From NCBI GenBank assembly GCA_964534275.1, contig CAZHQG010000003.1:62001-126000 (forward strand): a stretch of 64,000 bases of DNA. The letters are read 5' to 3'. The position numbers were made by a program, and so were the translations under genes. The number at the start of each line of letters is the position of its first letter. The first letter of the stretch is position 1. Positions 7,254-15,510 of this stretch are shown in pieces. Below the pieces are notes generated by a model. That model did not search any database, was not told where the DNA came from, and was given only the letters and a program-made list of their open reading frames with translations. This stretch comes from HRBIN30 sp964534275 (GTDB lineage Bacteria; Desulfobacterota; Binatia; HRBIN30).

Positions 7254-9701
7254 TCAACGCTTGACCTTCCGGATTCTCCCGTTGAACGTATCGCTCACAT
7301 ACAGGTCGCCGTTCTCGTCGAAGGCAATGCCAAACGGCCGGTTGAGTTGTGCAGCCAAAGCCGGACCACCGTCCCCGCTGTACCCCTTCGTGCCGGTACC
7401 TACCACGGTGCGGATCACACCAGTGGCGAAATCGATCATGCGCACCACGTGGTTGTTCGTGTCAGCAAAGTACAGGTTCCCATCGGGTCCGATTTCCAAG
7501 TCTTGCGGGTAGTTGATCTGCGCCTCGGTCGCCAAGCCCCCGTCACCGGAGTACCCGGGAACACCCGTGCCAGCAATGGTAGTGACCACGCCGCATTTGA
7601 AGTCGCTGCTACAAAATTGCACGCGGCGAATCCGGTGGTTCAGCGTGTCCGCAAAGTAGAGATTTCCATACGCGTCGATTGTGATTCCTCCTGCAGGCTC
7701 CGGATTCGGGCCGGTTGGGAAATTCACGAGGGCCACCGAGGTGGGCCCGTCAGCAAACCCGCTCGTACCGTTGCCCACGACCGTGTCGATCACCGCTCGC
7801 TCCCGTTCTTCCGCAAAGCGATAAATCACACGGATGCGCTGATTGCGTTGGTCGACGAAAAAGTAGTTTCCTTGGGCATCGAACGTGCCGTGAGGCGGCT
7901 GATTCAGCCGCGCCTCGCCAACCGGGCCTCCGTCGCCCGCAAAACCAGGGTCTCGGCCCGCAAGCACACGCACCCGTCCAGTAACGTGGTCCACCATTCG
8001 AAGCTTGTGATTGTGCCAAGCTTGAATGAGCAGATCGCCGTTGGGAAACAGCTCCACATCGGTGGGGTGATTCAAAGCTACGGTGCGCGGATCGGCTCCT
8101 TCCGGGGTCAGGTCGCTCAGATCATCAGGGCCGTCTCCGACAAAATCTGTCCCCACCACAGTACGAATCGTGTCGTCAGGCAGGATTTCCCGCACCAAGT
8201 GGTTGTTCCAGTCGAGGAACACTTTTCTGCCGTTACGCAGAAAGGCAATGTCGAAAGGCCAGTACAGCGTAGCCGCCAAGCGGTGGGTTCCATCGCGCGA
8301 GAGGCCCATTCCACCGTTCCCTGCGTACGTACAAATCGAGCCAACCTCATCCGTGCACGGCACGATCGTCGGAGTCGGCGTGGGCGTGGGCGGCGGCGCG
8401 AGCTCGTCGGCAACGTCGCCCACCACGCGAAATCTGTGGTTGTGCGTATCGGCGATGTACACGTGGCCGTTCGGTGCGACTTCGACGCCGTACGGGCGGT
8501 CGAGACGTGCGTTCGTGGCTGGGCCGCCATCTCCCTCGAATCCTTGCTCCCCAGTGCCGGCGATGGTTTCTATGATACCGTCTGGCCGAACCCGCCGGAT
8601 CACGCTGTTCATCGTATCGGCGATGTACACCGAGCCGTCAGGGCCTACCGCGACGTCGCTCGGGGTATTGAGCTGTGCCTGGGTAGCCGGCTCACCGTCG
8701 CCCGAGTATCCGGGCTGGCCAGTGCCAGCGATCGTGTGGATGATCCCGTCGGTATCGATCATCCGAATCACGTGATTCCCGGTGTCTGCAATGTAAATCT
8801 GGTCGCGGGCATCGATCGCAATGCGTCCAGCCGGCGGAGCCGCTTGCCCCTTGGGTGCACGCAGCTGAGCCAGTGCGGCAGGTCCGCCATCGCCACTGTA
8901 TCCGGGCGTCGACGTGCCACAAATGGTATGGATGATGCCTGCCGAATCCACCAGGCGGATGCGGTAATTTGCCTGATCGGAAATCAAAATATTTCCCTTG
9001 CTGTCGCACGCTACGGAGCTCGGCAGGTCTAGGTTGGCCTCGTTCGCTGGTCCGCCATCTCCGCCGAATGCGCGCAGGCCGGTGCCGGCGACGTTCTCGA
9101 TTCGTCCGGTCGAGAAATCCAAGCGCTTTACGAGCGAGTTATGCCACGCTGCGATGAGCAACCTCCCTTGATGGTCGAACGCAACGTTCGTCGGGTGATT
9201 GAATTTCGTATACAGGGCCTCTCCATCCTCGGCGTCGCCCAGTTCCCCGGTGCCTGCGATTGTCTCGACCACACCGTTGCGAATGCGCCGCAAGCGGTGG
9301 TTGTTCCAGTCGACAAGGTACAGTAGGCGGTCCGGACCAACCGTAAGGTCTTGGGGCAAGTAAAAAGCCGTCGCCAACGGATCCCTACCGTCCCCGTCGT
9401 ACCCAGCGAGACCGTTCCCGGCAACAGTCCGGATCACGGGCAGCGGGCAGGTAGTGAGCGCAATCGCTACCGAGCGGAGCAGCTCGTCAATGGTCACTTG
9501 ACCATCCAGGTTACGGTCGAACGAACCGCAACTGTGCGTTTCCGGCGCGAGTCCAAGCGCCAGATTCACGCCCCGCAGGATTTCGTCGATGGTGACGGTC
9601 CCATCGAGGTTGCAATCTCCAGTGCACGCGTACGCCGGTCGGCCGAGGGCTATACTCCCGACGGTTACAGCCAACAACACGAAACGCATCCCAGCAACCA
9701 T
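7254..9701 (-). CDS. Secreted protein with dockerin-like pair and two NHL propellers
   Basis: About 815 residues with a signal peptide ending in AYA. Two EF-hand/dockerin-like repeats follow (GDCNLDGTVTIDE and DRNLDGQVTIDE). Then come two six-bladed NHL propellers separated by a short PTPTPTPT linker. Blades repeat the pattern TIAGTGxPGYSGDGGPA ... PxDVAVGPDGxxYIADTxNHxIR. NHL propellers bind ligands or proteins and some are hydrolases; no catalytic set is obvious. GGAGG lies four bases before the ATG at 9701. The next gene starts 32 bases downstream and has the same architecture at its C-terminus, so the two look like a co-transcribed, partly duplicated pair. Confidence 0.8.
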   Translation of the reverse strand: MVAGMRFVLLAVTVGSIALGRPAYACTGDCNLDGTVTIDEILRGVNLALGLAPETHSCGSFDRNLDGQVTIDELLRSVAIALTTCPLPVIRTVAGNGLAGYDGDGRDPLATAFYLPQDLTVGPDRLLYLVDWNNHRLRRIRNGVVETIAGTGELGDAEDGEALYTKFNHPTNVAFDHQGRLLIAAWHNSLVKRLDFSTGRIENVAGTGLRAFGGDGGPANEANLDLPSSVACDSKGNILISDQANYRIRLVDSAGIIHTICGTSTPGYSGDGGPAALAQLRAPKGQAAPPAGRIAIDARDQIYIADTGNHVIRMIDTDGIIHTIAGTGQPGYSGDGEPATQAQLNTPSDVAVGPDGSVYIADTMNSVIRRVRPDGIIETIAGTGEQGFEGDGGPATNARLDRPYGVEVAPNGHVYIADTHNHRFRVVGDVADELAPPPTPTPTPTIVPCTDEVGSICTYAGNGGMGLSRDGTHRLAATLYWPFDIAFLRNGRKVFLDWNNHLVREILPDDTIRTVVGTDFVGDGPDDLSDLTPEGADPRTVALNHPTDVELFPNGDLLIQAWHNHKLRMVDHVTGRVRVLAGRDPGFAGDGGPVGEARLNQPPHGTFDAQGNYFFVDQRNQRIRVIYRFAEERERAVIDTVVGNGTSGFADGPTSVALVNFPTGPNPEPAGGITIDAYGNLYFADTLNHRIRRVQFCSSDFKCGVVTTIAGTGVPGYSGDGGLATEAQINYPQDLEIGPDGNLYFADTNNHVVRMIDFATGVIRTVVGTGTKGYSGDGGPALAAQLNRPFGIAFDENGDLYVSDTFNGRIRKVKR

Positions 9702-9790
9702 TGTACCTCCGCAAACCATTCCGTCGTGCAACCACCGAGACCTCTAACACAATGTGCTCGGGAGCTGAACATACAAGGAGAAATCATTCC

Positions 9791-11026
9791 TTATCGTTGG
9801 CGCGCTTCGACTTCTCCGCTTGTTCCTTGGAGCACAGTGTTCGCCCACGGCGGGTGAACCACCGGCAAGTCCGGCAGGTCGGGAAGCTCTTCGAAAGTGA
9901 GTCGCAACCGTAAGGTCGTATCGACGGACTCCCCGTGCCGATCGACCGCACCCACGACCAGTTCTGCTTCCGCCCCTTCGAACTCAAAGAACGGTCCGGG
10001 GCCCCGCACTGGAAACGCCAACCCGAGCCGGCGAGCAAAGCCATCGCTGCCTGGCTGCATGCGCACGATCACGCGCGGGGCATCGAACAGTTCCCGCGTC
10101 GCGGTACGCATGCGAGCCCGGAAAACCAACGGGTCTTCTACATCGAGACAGCGCGTGGCGAAGTTCAGCCGCACCGTGGCGCCAATTTGGCCGAAGTTGA
10201 TCACGCGGAAACGCGCACAGTTTTCCAACTCGCCGAAGCCTTCGATCAAGTTCCGGCCTACGAGCAACGCTTTTCCGGCCGGGCACGGCGCTGCCGCCTG
10301 GGGCCGCCGCTCGGGTTCTTTCTCCAACGCGCAACACGGCCGATCTAACGGCACCGGAGTGAACTTGCAGCCGCGCGCCGGATCGCACTGGCTCTCGACG
10401 CACGGAGAACGCTCGCGGACGTTGAACAAGAAATCAGCCGTCACCGCCAACGCAGGCACGCCGCTGTCGGACACGAGAACCCGCGCAAAGTGTGGACCTA
10501 CATCGGCTGGTAACGGCGACCACTCCAGTACCGCACCAGGCGATCGGACAACGAGACTCATCCCCGACGGCGCGTAAGCAAGACTGTAACGGAGCGGATC
10601 CCCGTCGGGATCGCTTGCACGCACCGGTGCTTCAACAGGTATTCCCGGCAGAATTTCGTAGATCGTAAGAGGAGCGACCTCCGGAGCCCGGTTCGCTCGA
10701 GTAGGTGTCGGACTAGGGCTTGGTGTGCCCGTGCCTGTCGGCGTCGGTGTCGGAGAAACCGTGGGTGTCACCGTCGTGGTGCCGGTATTTGTTGCCGTGG
10801 GACGCGCCGTTGCTGTGACGGTCGGAAGCGCCTGAGTTGGCGAGGAGCTGGGCGAAGTTCCGGGGGGAACGGTCGAAGTAGGACTCGGCCCCACAGGCGA
10901 CGGAGGAGTTGGAGAAGTTCGAGACGAATGCCGACCGCAACCGCACACAATCGCAACCCACAGTGGAACCCACGCAAGGGTTCTCCTCCATCTCCATTCC
11001 GTAAGGCCCTGCGCGCCCAACTGCAC
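9791..11026 (-). CDS. Predicted lipoprotein with Ser/Thr/Pro stalk and Ig/cadherin-like domain
   Basis: About 411 residues from a GTG start. The N-terminus has a Trp/Arg-rich n-region and the lipobox-like VCGC, so the Cys after Gly is probably lipidated. A low-complexity Pro-Thr-Ser stalk of about 75 residues follows. Next is a domain with RASDPDGDPLRYSL and GAVLEWSPLPADVG, the signature of dystroglycan/He_PIG Ig-like domains. A Cys-containing C-terminal region of unknown fold comes last. It probably holds the domain away from the membrane. The upstream neighbour ends in a strong terminator, so this gene needs its own promoter. Confidence 0.65.
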   Translation of the reverse strand: MQLGAQGLTEWRWRRTLAWVPLWVAIVCGCGRHSSRTSPTPPSPVGPSPTSTVPPGTSPSSSPTQALPTVTATARPTATNTGTTTVTPTVSPTPTPTGTGTPSPSPTPTRANRAPEVAPLTIYEILPGIPVEAPVRASDPDGDPLRYSLAYAPSGMSLVVRSPGAVLEWSPLPADVGPHFARVLVSDSGVPALAVTADFLFNVRERSPCVESQCDPARGCKFTPVPLDRPCCALEKEPERRPQAAAPCPAGKALLVGRNLIEGFGELENCARFRVINFGQIGATVRLNFATRCLDVEDPLVFRARMRTATRELFDAPRVIVRMQPGSDGFARRLGLAFPVRGPGPFFEFEGAEAELVVGAVDRHGESVDTTLRLRLTFEELPDLPDLPVVHPPWANTVLQGTSGEVEARQR

Positions 11027-11086
11027 GCGCAGTATTGTGCACCGGTAACCGAGCCCCTGGCAAGAAAGAAAGCGGAGACACAGGGA

Positions 11087-11115
11087 AGCCGCGGGGGAAG
11101 CAAACCCCCGCGGCT
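11087..11115 (-). terminator. Strong stem-loop after the giant Cys-rich gene
   Basis: A perfect 11-bp GC-rich stem (11087-11097 with 11105-11115) and a 7-base loop lie 15 bases after the stop codon of the 11130-14486 gene. Read on the minus strand it is followed by a pyrimidine-rich, not purely T, stretch. It is best read as that gene's transcription terminator or 3' stabiliser. Confidence 0.7.
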
Positions 11116-11129
11116 ATCTCGTGTAGTTC

Positions 11130-14100
11130 CTACTGACAGGCAATGTGCACCGTCCCGACGGCATCCATGGTCGGGAACCCGGGCAAGACGAGCTCGGCGA
11201 ACGGTAAGGCAAACCCCAGGCGGCCCGTGTTGAGGACCCCGTTTTCGATGTTGGTGCAGCCGAACGGCACGTTGGTTGCCGATGTACTGAGGTTGGTCTG
11301 GGTCAAAGCCGTGCCACTCGAGTTCACTGCGTCGTACACAGTGGCGGCCACGTTCCCTGTCGTCACCAGACCCGTGAGCGACAGGTCGCCGGCATTCGGA
11401 TCGAACGGGTCAGAGTCCGCCGGGCACGGATCGTTCACGTTCGTCAAGATCCGCAGCAAGAGCGACTCTGTGAGCGTCATTCCGCCTGCCGCGTACGTGC
11501 CGCTCAACGTCACCTGAATAGGCGAGATACACGCGGGTGGGAACTGTGTGGAGGGTTGTGCCTGCGACACGAGCCCGCCCGGATTGACGAACACATCGTC
11601 GCATTCTGGATCGATCGGCAATCCGCCATTCGGTCCAGGTGGCTGGGAAGTATCATGGTCCTGTTCGGCGTTGGAGTGATAATCCGGCTCACCACCGTCG
11701 CAATCGAGTTTGCCCGTGCCGTTACCGCCCGGGCGCACGCACACTTTGGCCAACCCGAGGAGGTTGATTGGATTGTAGTGCGAGCCACTTGCCGGGATGT
11801 TGATCGTTCGGACACCCGTGTTCGGATCGAGGTCGGAGAACTCCCAGGTCTGATAGCCACTCAACAGCAAGTTCAGGTTAATGCCCGACGTGGTTTGCAG
11901 CTTCACCACGGCTCCGTTCGTGGCGTTCGGCCGCAGCGTACAGAGGCGGGTGAGCGGTGTCGGGGTGAAGGTTGCCGTCTGCGTGGGAGTCGAAGTCACC
12001 GTCGGTGTATGGGTCCGAGTGGGCGTGCGCGTACGTGTCGGTGTGCGAGTGAACGTGTTCGTTGGGGTGGCGGTGTTCGTGGGAGTGTACGTGGGGGCAC
12101 CCGGAGGTAGGGTAAAGCTCGGGGTTGGTGTAGACGTCGGAGTTTCGGTAGGTGTGTGAGTCGACGTTGGCGTGAAGGTCGGGGTTGCCGTCCGTGTGGG
12201 CGTGAACGTACCGGTATTCGTTGGCGTCGGCGTTGGGGTCGCTTCGCTCTGACACCCACGGTCGCACCCGTCACCATCCACACGATTGCCGTCGTCACAG
12301 GTTTCCCATGGCTCCTGAAGCCCATTTCCGCAGGTGCTCACGCGGCATTCGAACTTCAAAGAGTCCGTTTCCGCTTTCCCAAACGGATCCCGCGCACGCA
12401 CGCGAACGGTATAGCGACCTGGCCGCACGCTCTTCACGGTAATTCCGTCGCTCAGGTACGTGACCTTCAGTGGCACCTTGATGCCTACGGGCGGGCTGCA
12501 CTGATTCAACGTCGAGTACACTGCACCCGGCGTCGGCGTTTTGGCACGAATCACCGACAGTCCCCACCCTGAGGGGCCGAAGACGCTCTCGATGCTGTTG
12601 AGATTCGCAACGTCCGTCGGGTTCAGGCTGGTAGCGCGTGGCTTGAGTACTTCTACAGAGGCTAAGCCGAAGTTCGCGATGCAAACGGGGAAACGCGGAT
12701 CCGTATTGTTGATGCACACTCGCGCGTGAATCGTACAGCTCCGGTTGTTCAAGTCCGGGTCGCTGTCGCATTGCGGGTCGCCCTCGTAGCAAATGATCTT
12801 ATTTTTCGGCCGGCCTTTCCGGTCGAGTGTCGGCACCGGTCGGGCGTGCCACTCGAGTCCGCAATCAGTCACGCTGCTGCCTCCACCAGGCACGCATGGA
12901 TTCGCTGGGGCATTCAAGACACAAGGTCCAGTGGGCGTCGGTGTGGCCGTGGGTAGCGGAGTATTCGTGGCCGTCGGGGTGTTTGTCGGTGTGCGCGTCG
13001 GCGTCCGTGTGGGCGTGGCCGTGAACGTAGCTGTGGGCACCGGTGTCGTCGTATTCGTTGGTGTCGAAGTTGGTAGCGGCGTGTTTGTCGGCGTAGGCGT
13101 TGCGGTGCAAACAGGCCCCGTACAGCCAGACGTCGGGTTACACGTCTGACACGGATCGCACACCACGGGATCGCCTCCGAGACATTGGCCACCAAAGCAC
13201 TGGTCTCCCTGGGTGCATGCATTCCCGTCGTCGCACGGAGTTTCATCGGGAGCGAAGTCGTCCTCCGGACAGTTGGGGGCGGATCCCGTGCAGTGCTCGG
13301 CAATGTCGCACGACCCCGTTGCGGGACGACAGACTACGGTTGCCGGCTGGAGCACATCCGCAGGGCAATCATTGCTCGTGCCGGTGCAAGATTCCGCAAT
13401 GTCGCAGACCCCTGCGGCCGGCCGGCACACTCCGCTGGACTTTGCATCTGCGGGGCAGGAAGCGCTGGTTCCACTGCACGTCTCCGCTATGTCGCACGGT
13501 CCCGCAGCAGCCCGACAAATCGTTCCATTCGGGGCAAGCGAGTCGGCAGGGCAGGCATCGCTGGTCCCCGTACAGGTTTCGGCTGGGTCACACGGCCCGT
13601 TCGAACTGCGACAAATCGTCCCCACTGACTTAAACGTGCAGTTTGCCGTGCAGCAGGAACTTACGGAACCGTTCAAGCCTCCCTGGTCGCAGTCCTCCCC
13701 GACCTCCGGCTGCACCACGCCGTCACCACAAAACGAGGTGAACGTCACGGAAACAAAGTGACCATCGTTGTCGATGTTCCGACTGCCCACACCAGGGTAC
13801 TGACCCGCTGTCTGGCCGGAAAACGTCAGCGCCATTCCCATCCGCACGGCGCACTCGTCACCACCTCCGGCACCGTTGTCACTACCGCAGCTTTGGCTCC
13901 ACACAAAACGAATCGTGTGCGATTGGGGCACACCGTTGCTCAAGCTGCGGATCGTCGCAGTGCCGGTATCGTTGAAGGGAAGATTCCCGCTGCCAGAGAA
14001 ACTTTCCAGGAAGCCCGGGTCAGGCAAACTCAACGACCCGCTGACCACAGTGCCACCGGTTTGGGTACCATTGATCGACGTTGCGTCAGCGTGGGCGGCT

Positions 14101-14486
14101 CCGCCGCCGTCGTCCACCACCGTAAAGGCGCCCACTCGGCTTGTAGAAACGTTCAGGTGATACGCTCCTGGCGCTGTGACCGTAAAATTCAGTGTGTAGT
14201 CCGAGTTCAAGCTGATCGATCGTGCAGCCGTCGTTTCTGTGTCGGTACCAACGACGGCCTGGTAGCGCGTACTGAACCCGGTCGAACTGCTGCTGAGAAT
14301 CCCCACCTGGTGGCGCCGCTGGCGAGCCGTGGGTGGGTTCTCCAGTAGATCTGCGTCACTGTTGTCCGTGATGGAGAGACCAGAAATTCCCTGTCCGTAA
14401 ACGGCCCACGGCACCAAACCGTTCACGAACAACACGAGCGCGCAAGCGCACGAATTGATCAACAGCAATCGACCCCAATGTAGCAC
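11130..14486 (-). CDS. Giant secreted Cys-rich protein with Thr-Pro linkers
   Basis: About 1118 residues from a GTG that follows GGGAGGG at ideal spacing; the signal peptide ends near VYG. Residues of roughly 30-250 form a beta-rich domain. From about 253 there is a CGDGVVQPEVGEDCD repeat of the myxobacterial Cys-rich type. Five tandem disintegrin-like units follow (pattern GxCDIAExCxGTSxxCPxD). Two Thr-Pro linkers, each tens of residues long, separate a middle domain and a second Cys-rich repeat (CGNGLQEPWETCDDGN) from a C-terminal beta-rich domain. All cysteines imply an oxidising, extracellular place. No enzyme motif is seen; a surface adhesin or structural role is an inference. Confidence 0.75.
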   Translation of the reverse strand: MLHWGRLLLINSCACALVLFVNGLVPWAVYGQGISGLSITDNSDADLLENPPTARQRRHQVGILSSSSTGFSTRYQAVVGTDTETTAARSISLNSDYTLNFTVTAPGAYHLNVSTSRVGAFTVVDDGGGAAHADATSINGTQTGGTVVSGSLSLPDPGFLESFSGSGNLPFNDTGTATIRSLSNGVPQSHTIRFVWSQSCGSDNGAGGGDECAVRMGMALTFSGQTAGQYPGVGSRNIDNDGHFVSVTFTSFCGDGVVQPEVGEDCDQGGLNGSVSSCCTANCTFKSVGTICRSSNGPCDPAETCTGTSDACPADSLAPNGTICRAAAGPCDIAETCSGTSASCPADAKSSGVCRPAAGVCDIAESCTGTSNDCPADVLQPATVVCRPATGSCDIAEHCTGSAPNCPEDDFAPDETPCDDGNACTQGDQCFGGQCLGGDPVVCDPCQTCNPTSGCTGPVCTATPTPTNTPLPTSTPTNTTTPVPTATFTATPTRTPTRTPTNTPTATNTPLPTATPTPTGPCVLNAPANPCVPGGGSSVTDCGLEWHARPVPTLDRKGRPKNKIICYEGDPQCDSDPDLNNRSCTIHARVCINNTDPRFPVCIANFGLASVEVLKPRATSLNPTDVANLNSIESVFGPSGWGLSVIRAKTPTPGAVYSTLNQCSPPVGIKVPLKVTYLSDGITVKSVRPGRYTVRVRARDPFGKAETDSLKFECRVSTCGNGLQEPWETCDDGNRVDGDGCDRGCQSEATPTPTPTNTGTFTPTRTATPTFTPTSTHTPTETPTSTPTPSFTLPPGAPTYTPTNTATPTNTFTRTPTRTRTPTRTHTPTVTSTPTQTATFTPTPLTRLCTLRPNATNGAVVKLQTTSGINLNLLLSGYQTWEFSDLDPNTGVRTINIPASGSHYNPINLLGLAKVCVRPGGNGTGKLDCDGGEPDYHSNAEQDHDTSQPPGPNGGLPIDPECDDVFVNPGGLVSQAQPSTQFPPACISPIQVTLSGTYAAGGMTLTESLLLRILTNVNDPCPADSDPFDPNAGDLSLTGLVTTGNVAATVYDAVNSSGTALTQTNLSTSATNVPFGCTNIENGVLNTGRLGFALPFAELVLPGFPTMDAVGTVHIACQ

Positions 14487-14628
14487 TTGGAAACCCTCCC
14501 CTCGGGCGCGCAAGAGCAACCGGCCAAAACACGACGCTTGTGTACCCGCAAGCATCGCTTGGCCTGATGACGAGATCCGCCGACCCTTTCCATGGAGCAC
14601 AGCTTCAAGACCCCTCGTGATGCCGCGC

Positions 14629-14659
14629 TTCATAGCACGCGTTTGCGGTCCTTTGTCAA
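14629..14659 (-). promoter_or_regulatory. Sigma-70-like promoter candidate for the Cys-rich giant
   Basis: On the minus strand a perfect TTGACA (14659-14654) is followed after 19 bases by TATGAA (14634-14629), about 145 bases before the GTG at 14486. The spacing is longer than the ideal 17, which would make the promoter weak without an activator. Confidence 0.4.
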
Positions 14660-14693
14660 CACATTTTCTGAACAGGAGGGGCCACCGCAAACG
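14640..14693. repeat. Perfect 10-bp inverted repeat around the -35 element
   Basis: CGTTTGCGGT at 14640-14649 is repeated exactly in inverse orientation at 14684-14693, with 34 bases between. The left arm falls in the promoter spacer and the -35 hexamer lies inside the interval, so it could be a split operator. Confidence 0.4.
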
Positions 14694-14997
14694 AAAAACC
14701 CACGCTCGGGGGATCTCGTCCGCCTCAGGAAATTAAGCTCCGAATCTCCAAGCCACGCTTGGACACGGCCGTGGGCTCGATCCGTATTCTGTTCTTTGGA
14801 AACAATTGGAGAATTGGCCCCGCGCCCAGCACGGGAGCCACACCAACGTGCAAGCCTCGCACGCGTTCACCTGCACGCGTGCGCAACCGACGCGGCGCCA
14901 TCCAAAAAGATCAGGAGGAAATGCAACAGGGCTGCGAAGGAGAATCTCGCATGGATGGTCGTCGGGACGGCGGCCGCGCCACCAAATGCTCCAAAGG

Positions 14998-15480
14998 CTA
15001 TTTCTGCCGATACTTCTGCGCGGCGACTTCCATTGCTTTCAAAATGTGGTTGGGGTCATGCTCGTGATAGAAAAACTTGTATTGGTCGCGTCCCGCATTG
15101 ATCTCCTGATCGAGCACCCCTTGGGGGGAAAGGAAGAAGCTCCGCGGGACGTACGCCCCGTCGGGTTTGTACTGCTCGCTCAAGTCCCGACGTTTGTCGG
15201 CATCCACGCGAATCATCACGAAGTCACGTGCACGCTCGACGACCTTCGGGTCTTGGAACACGCGAGAGTAATTCGCACAGTGCGGGCACCATGTGGTGTA
15301 AAAAATGAGACATACTGGTTTGCCGCTCTTCTTCGCTTCCGCAAGCCCTTCCTCGTAACTTCGCCACTGGATTTTCGCGTCGTTCCAATCCTCCGCTCCA
15401 GCGCCCGCGGAGTTCCAGGCAGTCAGCAAAACCAGTGTTGCAAGTGCTCCGCGGATCATCCATCGTCGGCTATCTCCCAT
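14998..15480 (-). CDS. Secreted thioredoxin-like protein
   Basis: A 160-residue protein with a signal peptide ending around AGA and a thioredoxin fold: LIFYTTWCPHCANYSRVF holds the redox pair CPHC near residues 65-68, and YVPRSFFL supplies the cis-proline. The CPHC pair recalls DsbA-like or DsbD-gamma-like proteins, so it could make, isomerise or reduce disulfides in the periplasm. That suits the many Cys-rich exported proteins nearby. AAGGAGGAGGACG precedes the ATG. It starts 30 bases after thiC and is probably co-transcribed with it, though the functions are unrelated. Confidence 0.85.
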   Translation of the reverse strand: MGDSRRWMIRGALATLVLLTAWNSAGAGAEDWNDAKIQWRSYEEGLAEAKKSGKPVCLIFYTTWCPHCANYSRVFQDPKVVERARDFVMIRVDADKRRDLSEQYKPDGAYVPRSFFLSPQGVLDQEINAGRDQYKFFYHEHDPNHILKAMEVAAQKYRQK

Positions 15481-15510
15481 CGTCCTCCTCCTTCCACCGA
15501 TTCCCCTGAA

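Larger units (their letters stand above)
14487..14997. other. 511-base intergenic stretch with a promoter-like region
   Basis: No convincing gene on either strand. The left half is the upstream region of the Cys-rich giant and holds a promoter candidate and a perfect inverted repeat, described separately. The right half, 14694-14997, shows nothing I can support. Confidence 0.5.

Noticed and set aside
7044..9032. Long open frame opposite the NHL gene
   Set aside because: It is antisense to a well-supported protein, rich in Arg/His and has no domain or ribosome site.
11990..13110. Tandem-repeat DNA or CRISPR-like array
   Set aside because: The repeats are codons for Thr-Pro linkers in frame with a long protein; there are no fixed-length repeats and spacers.
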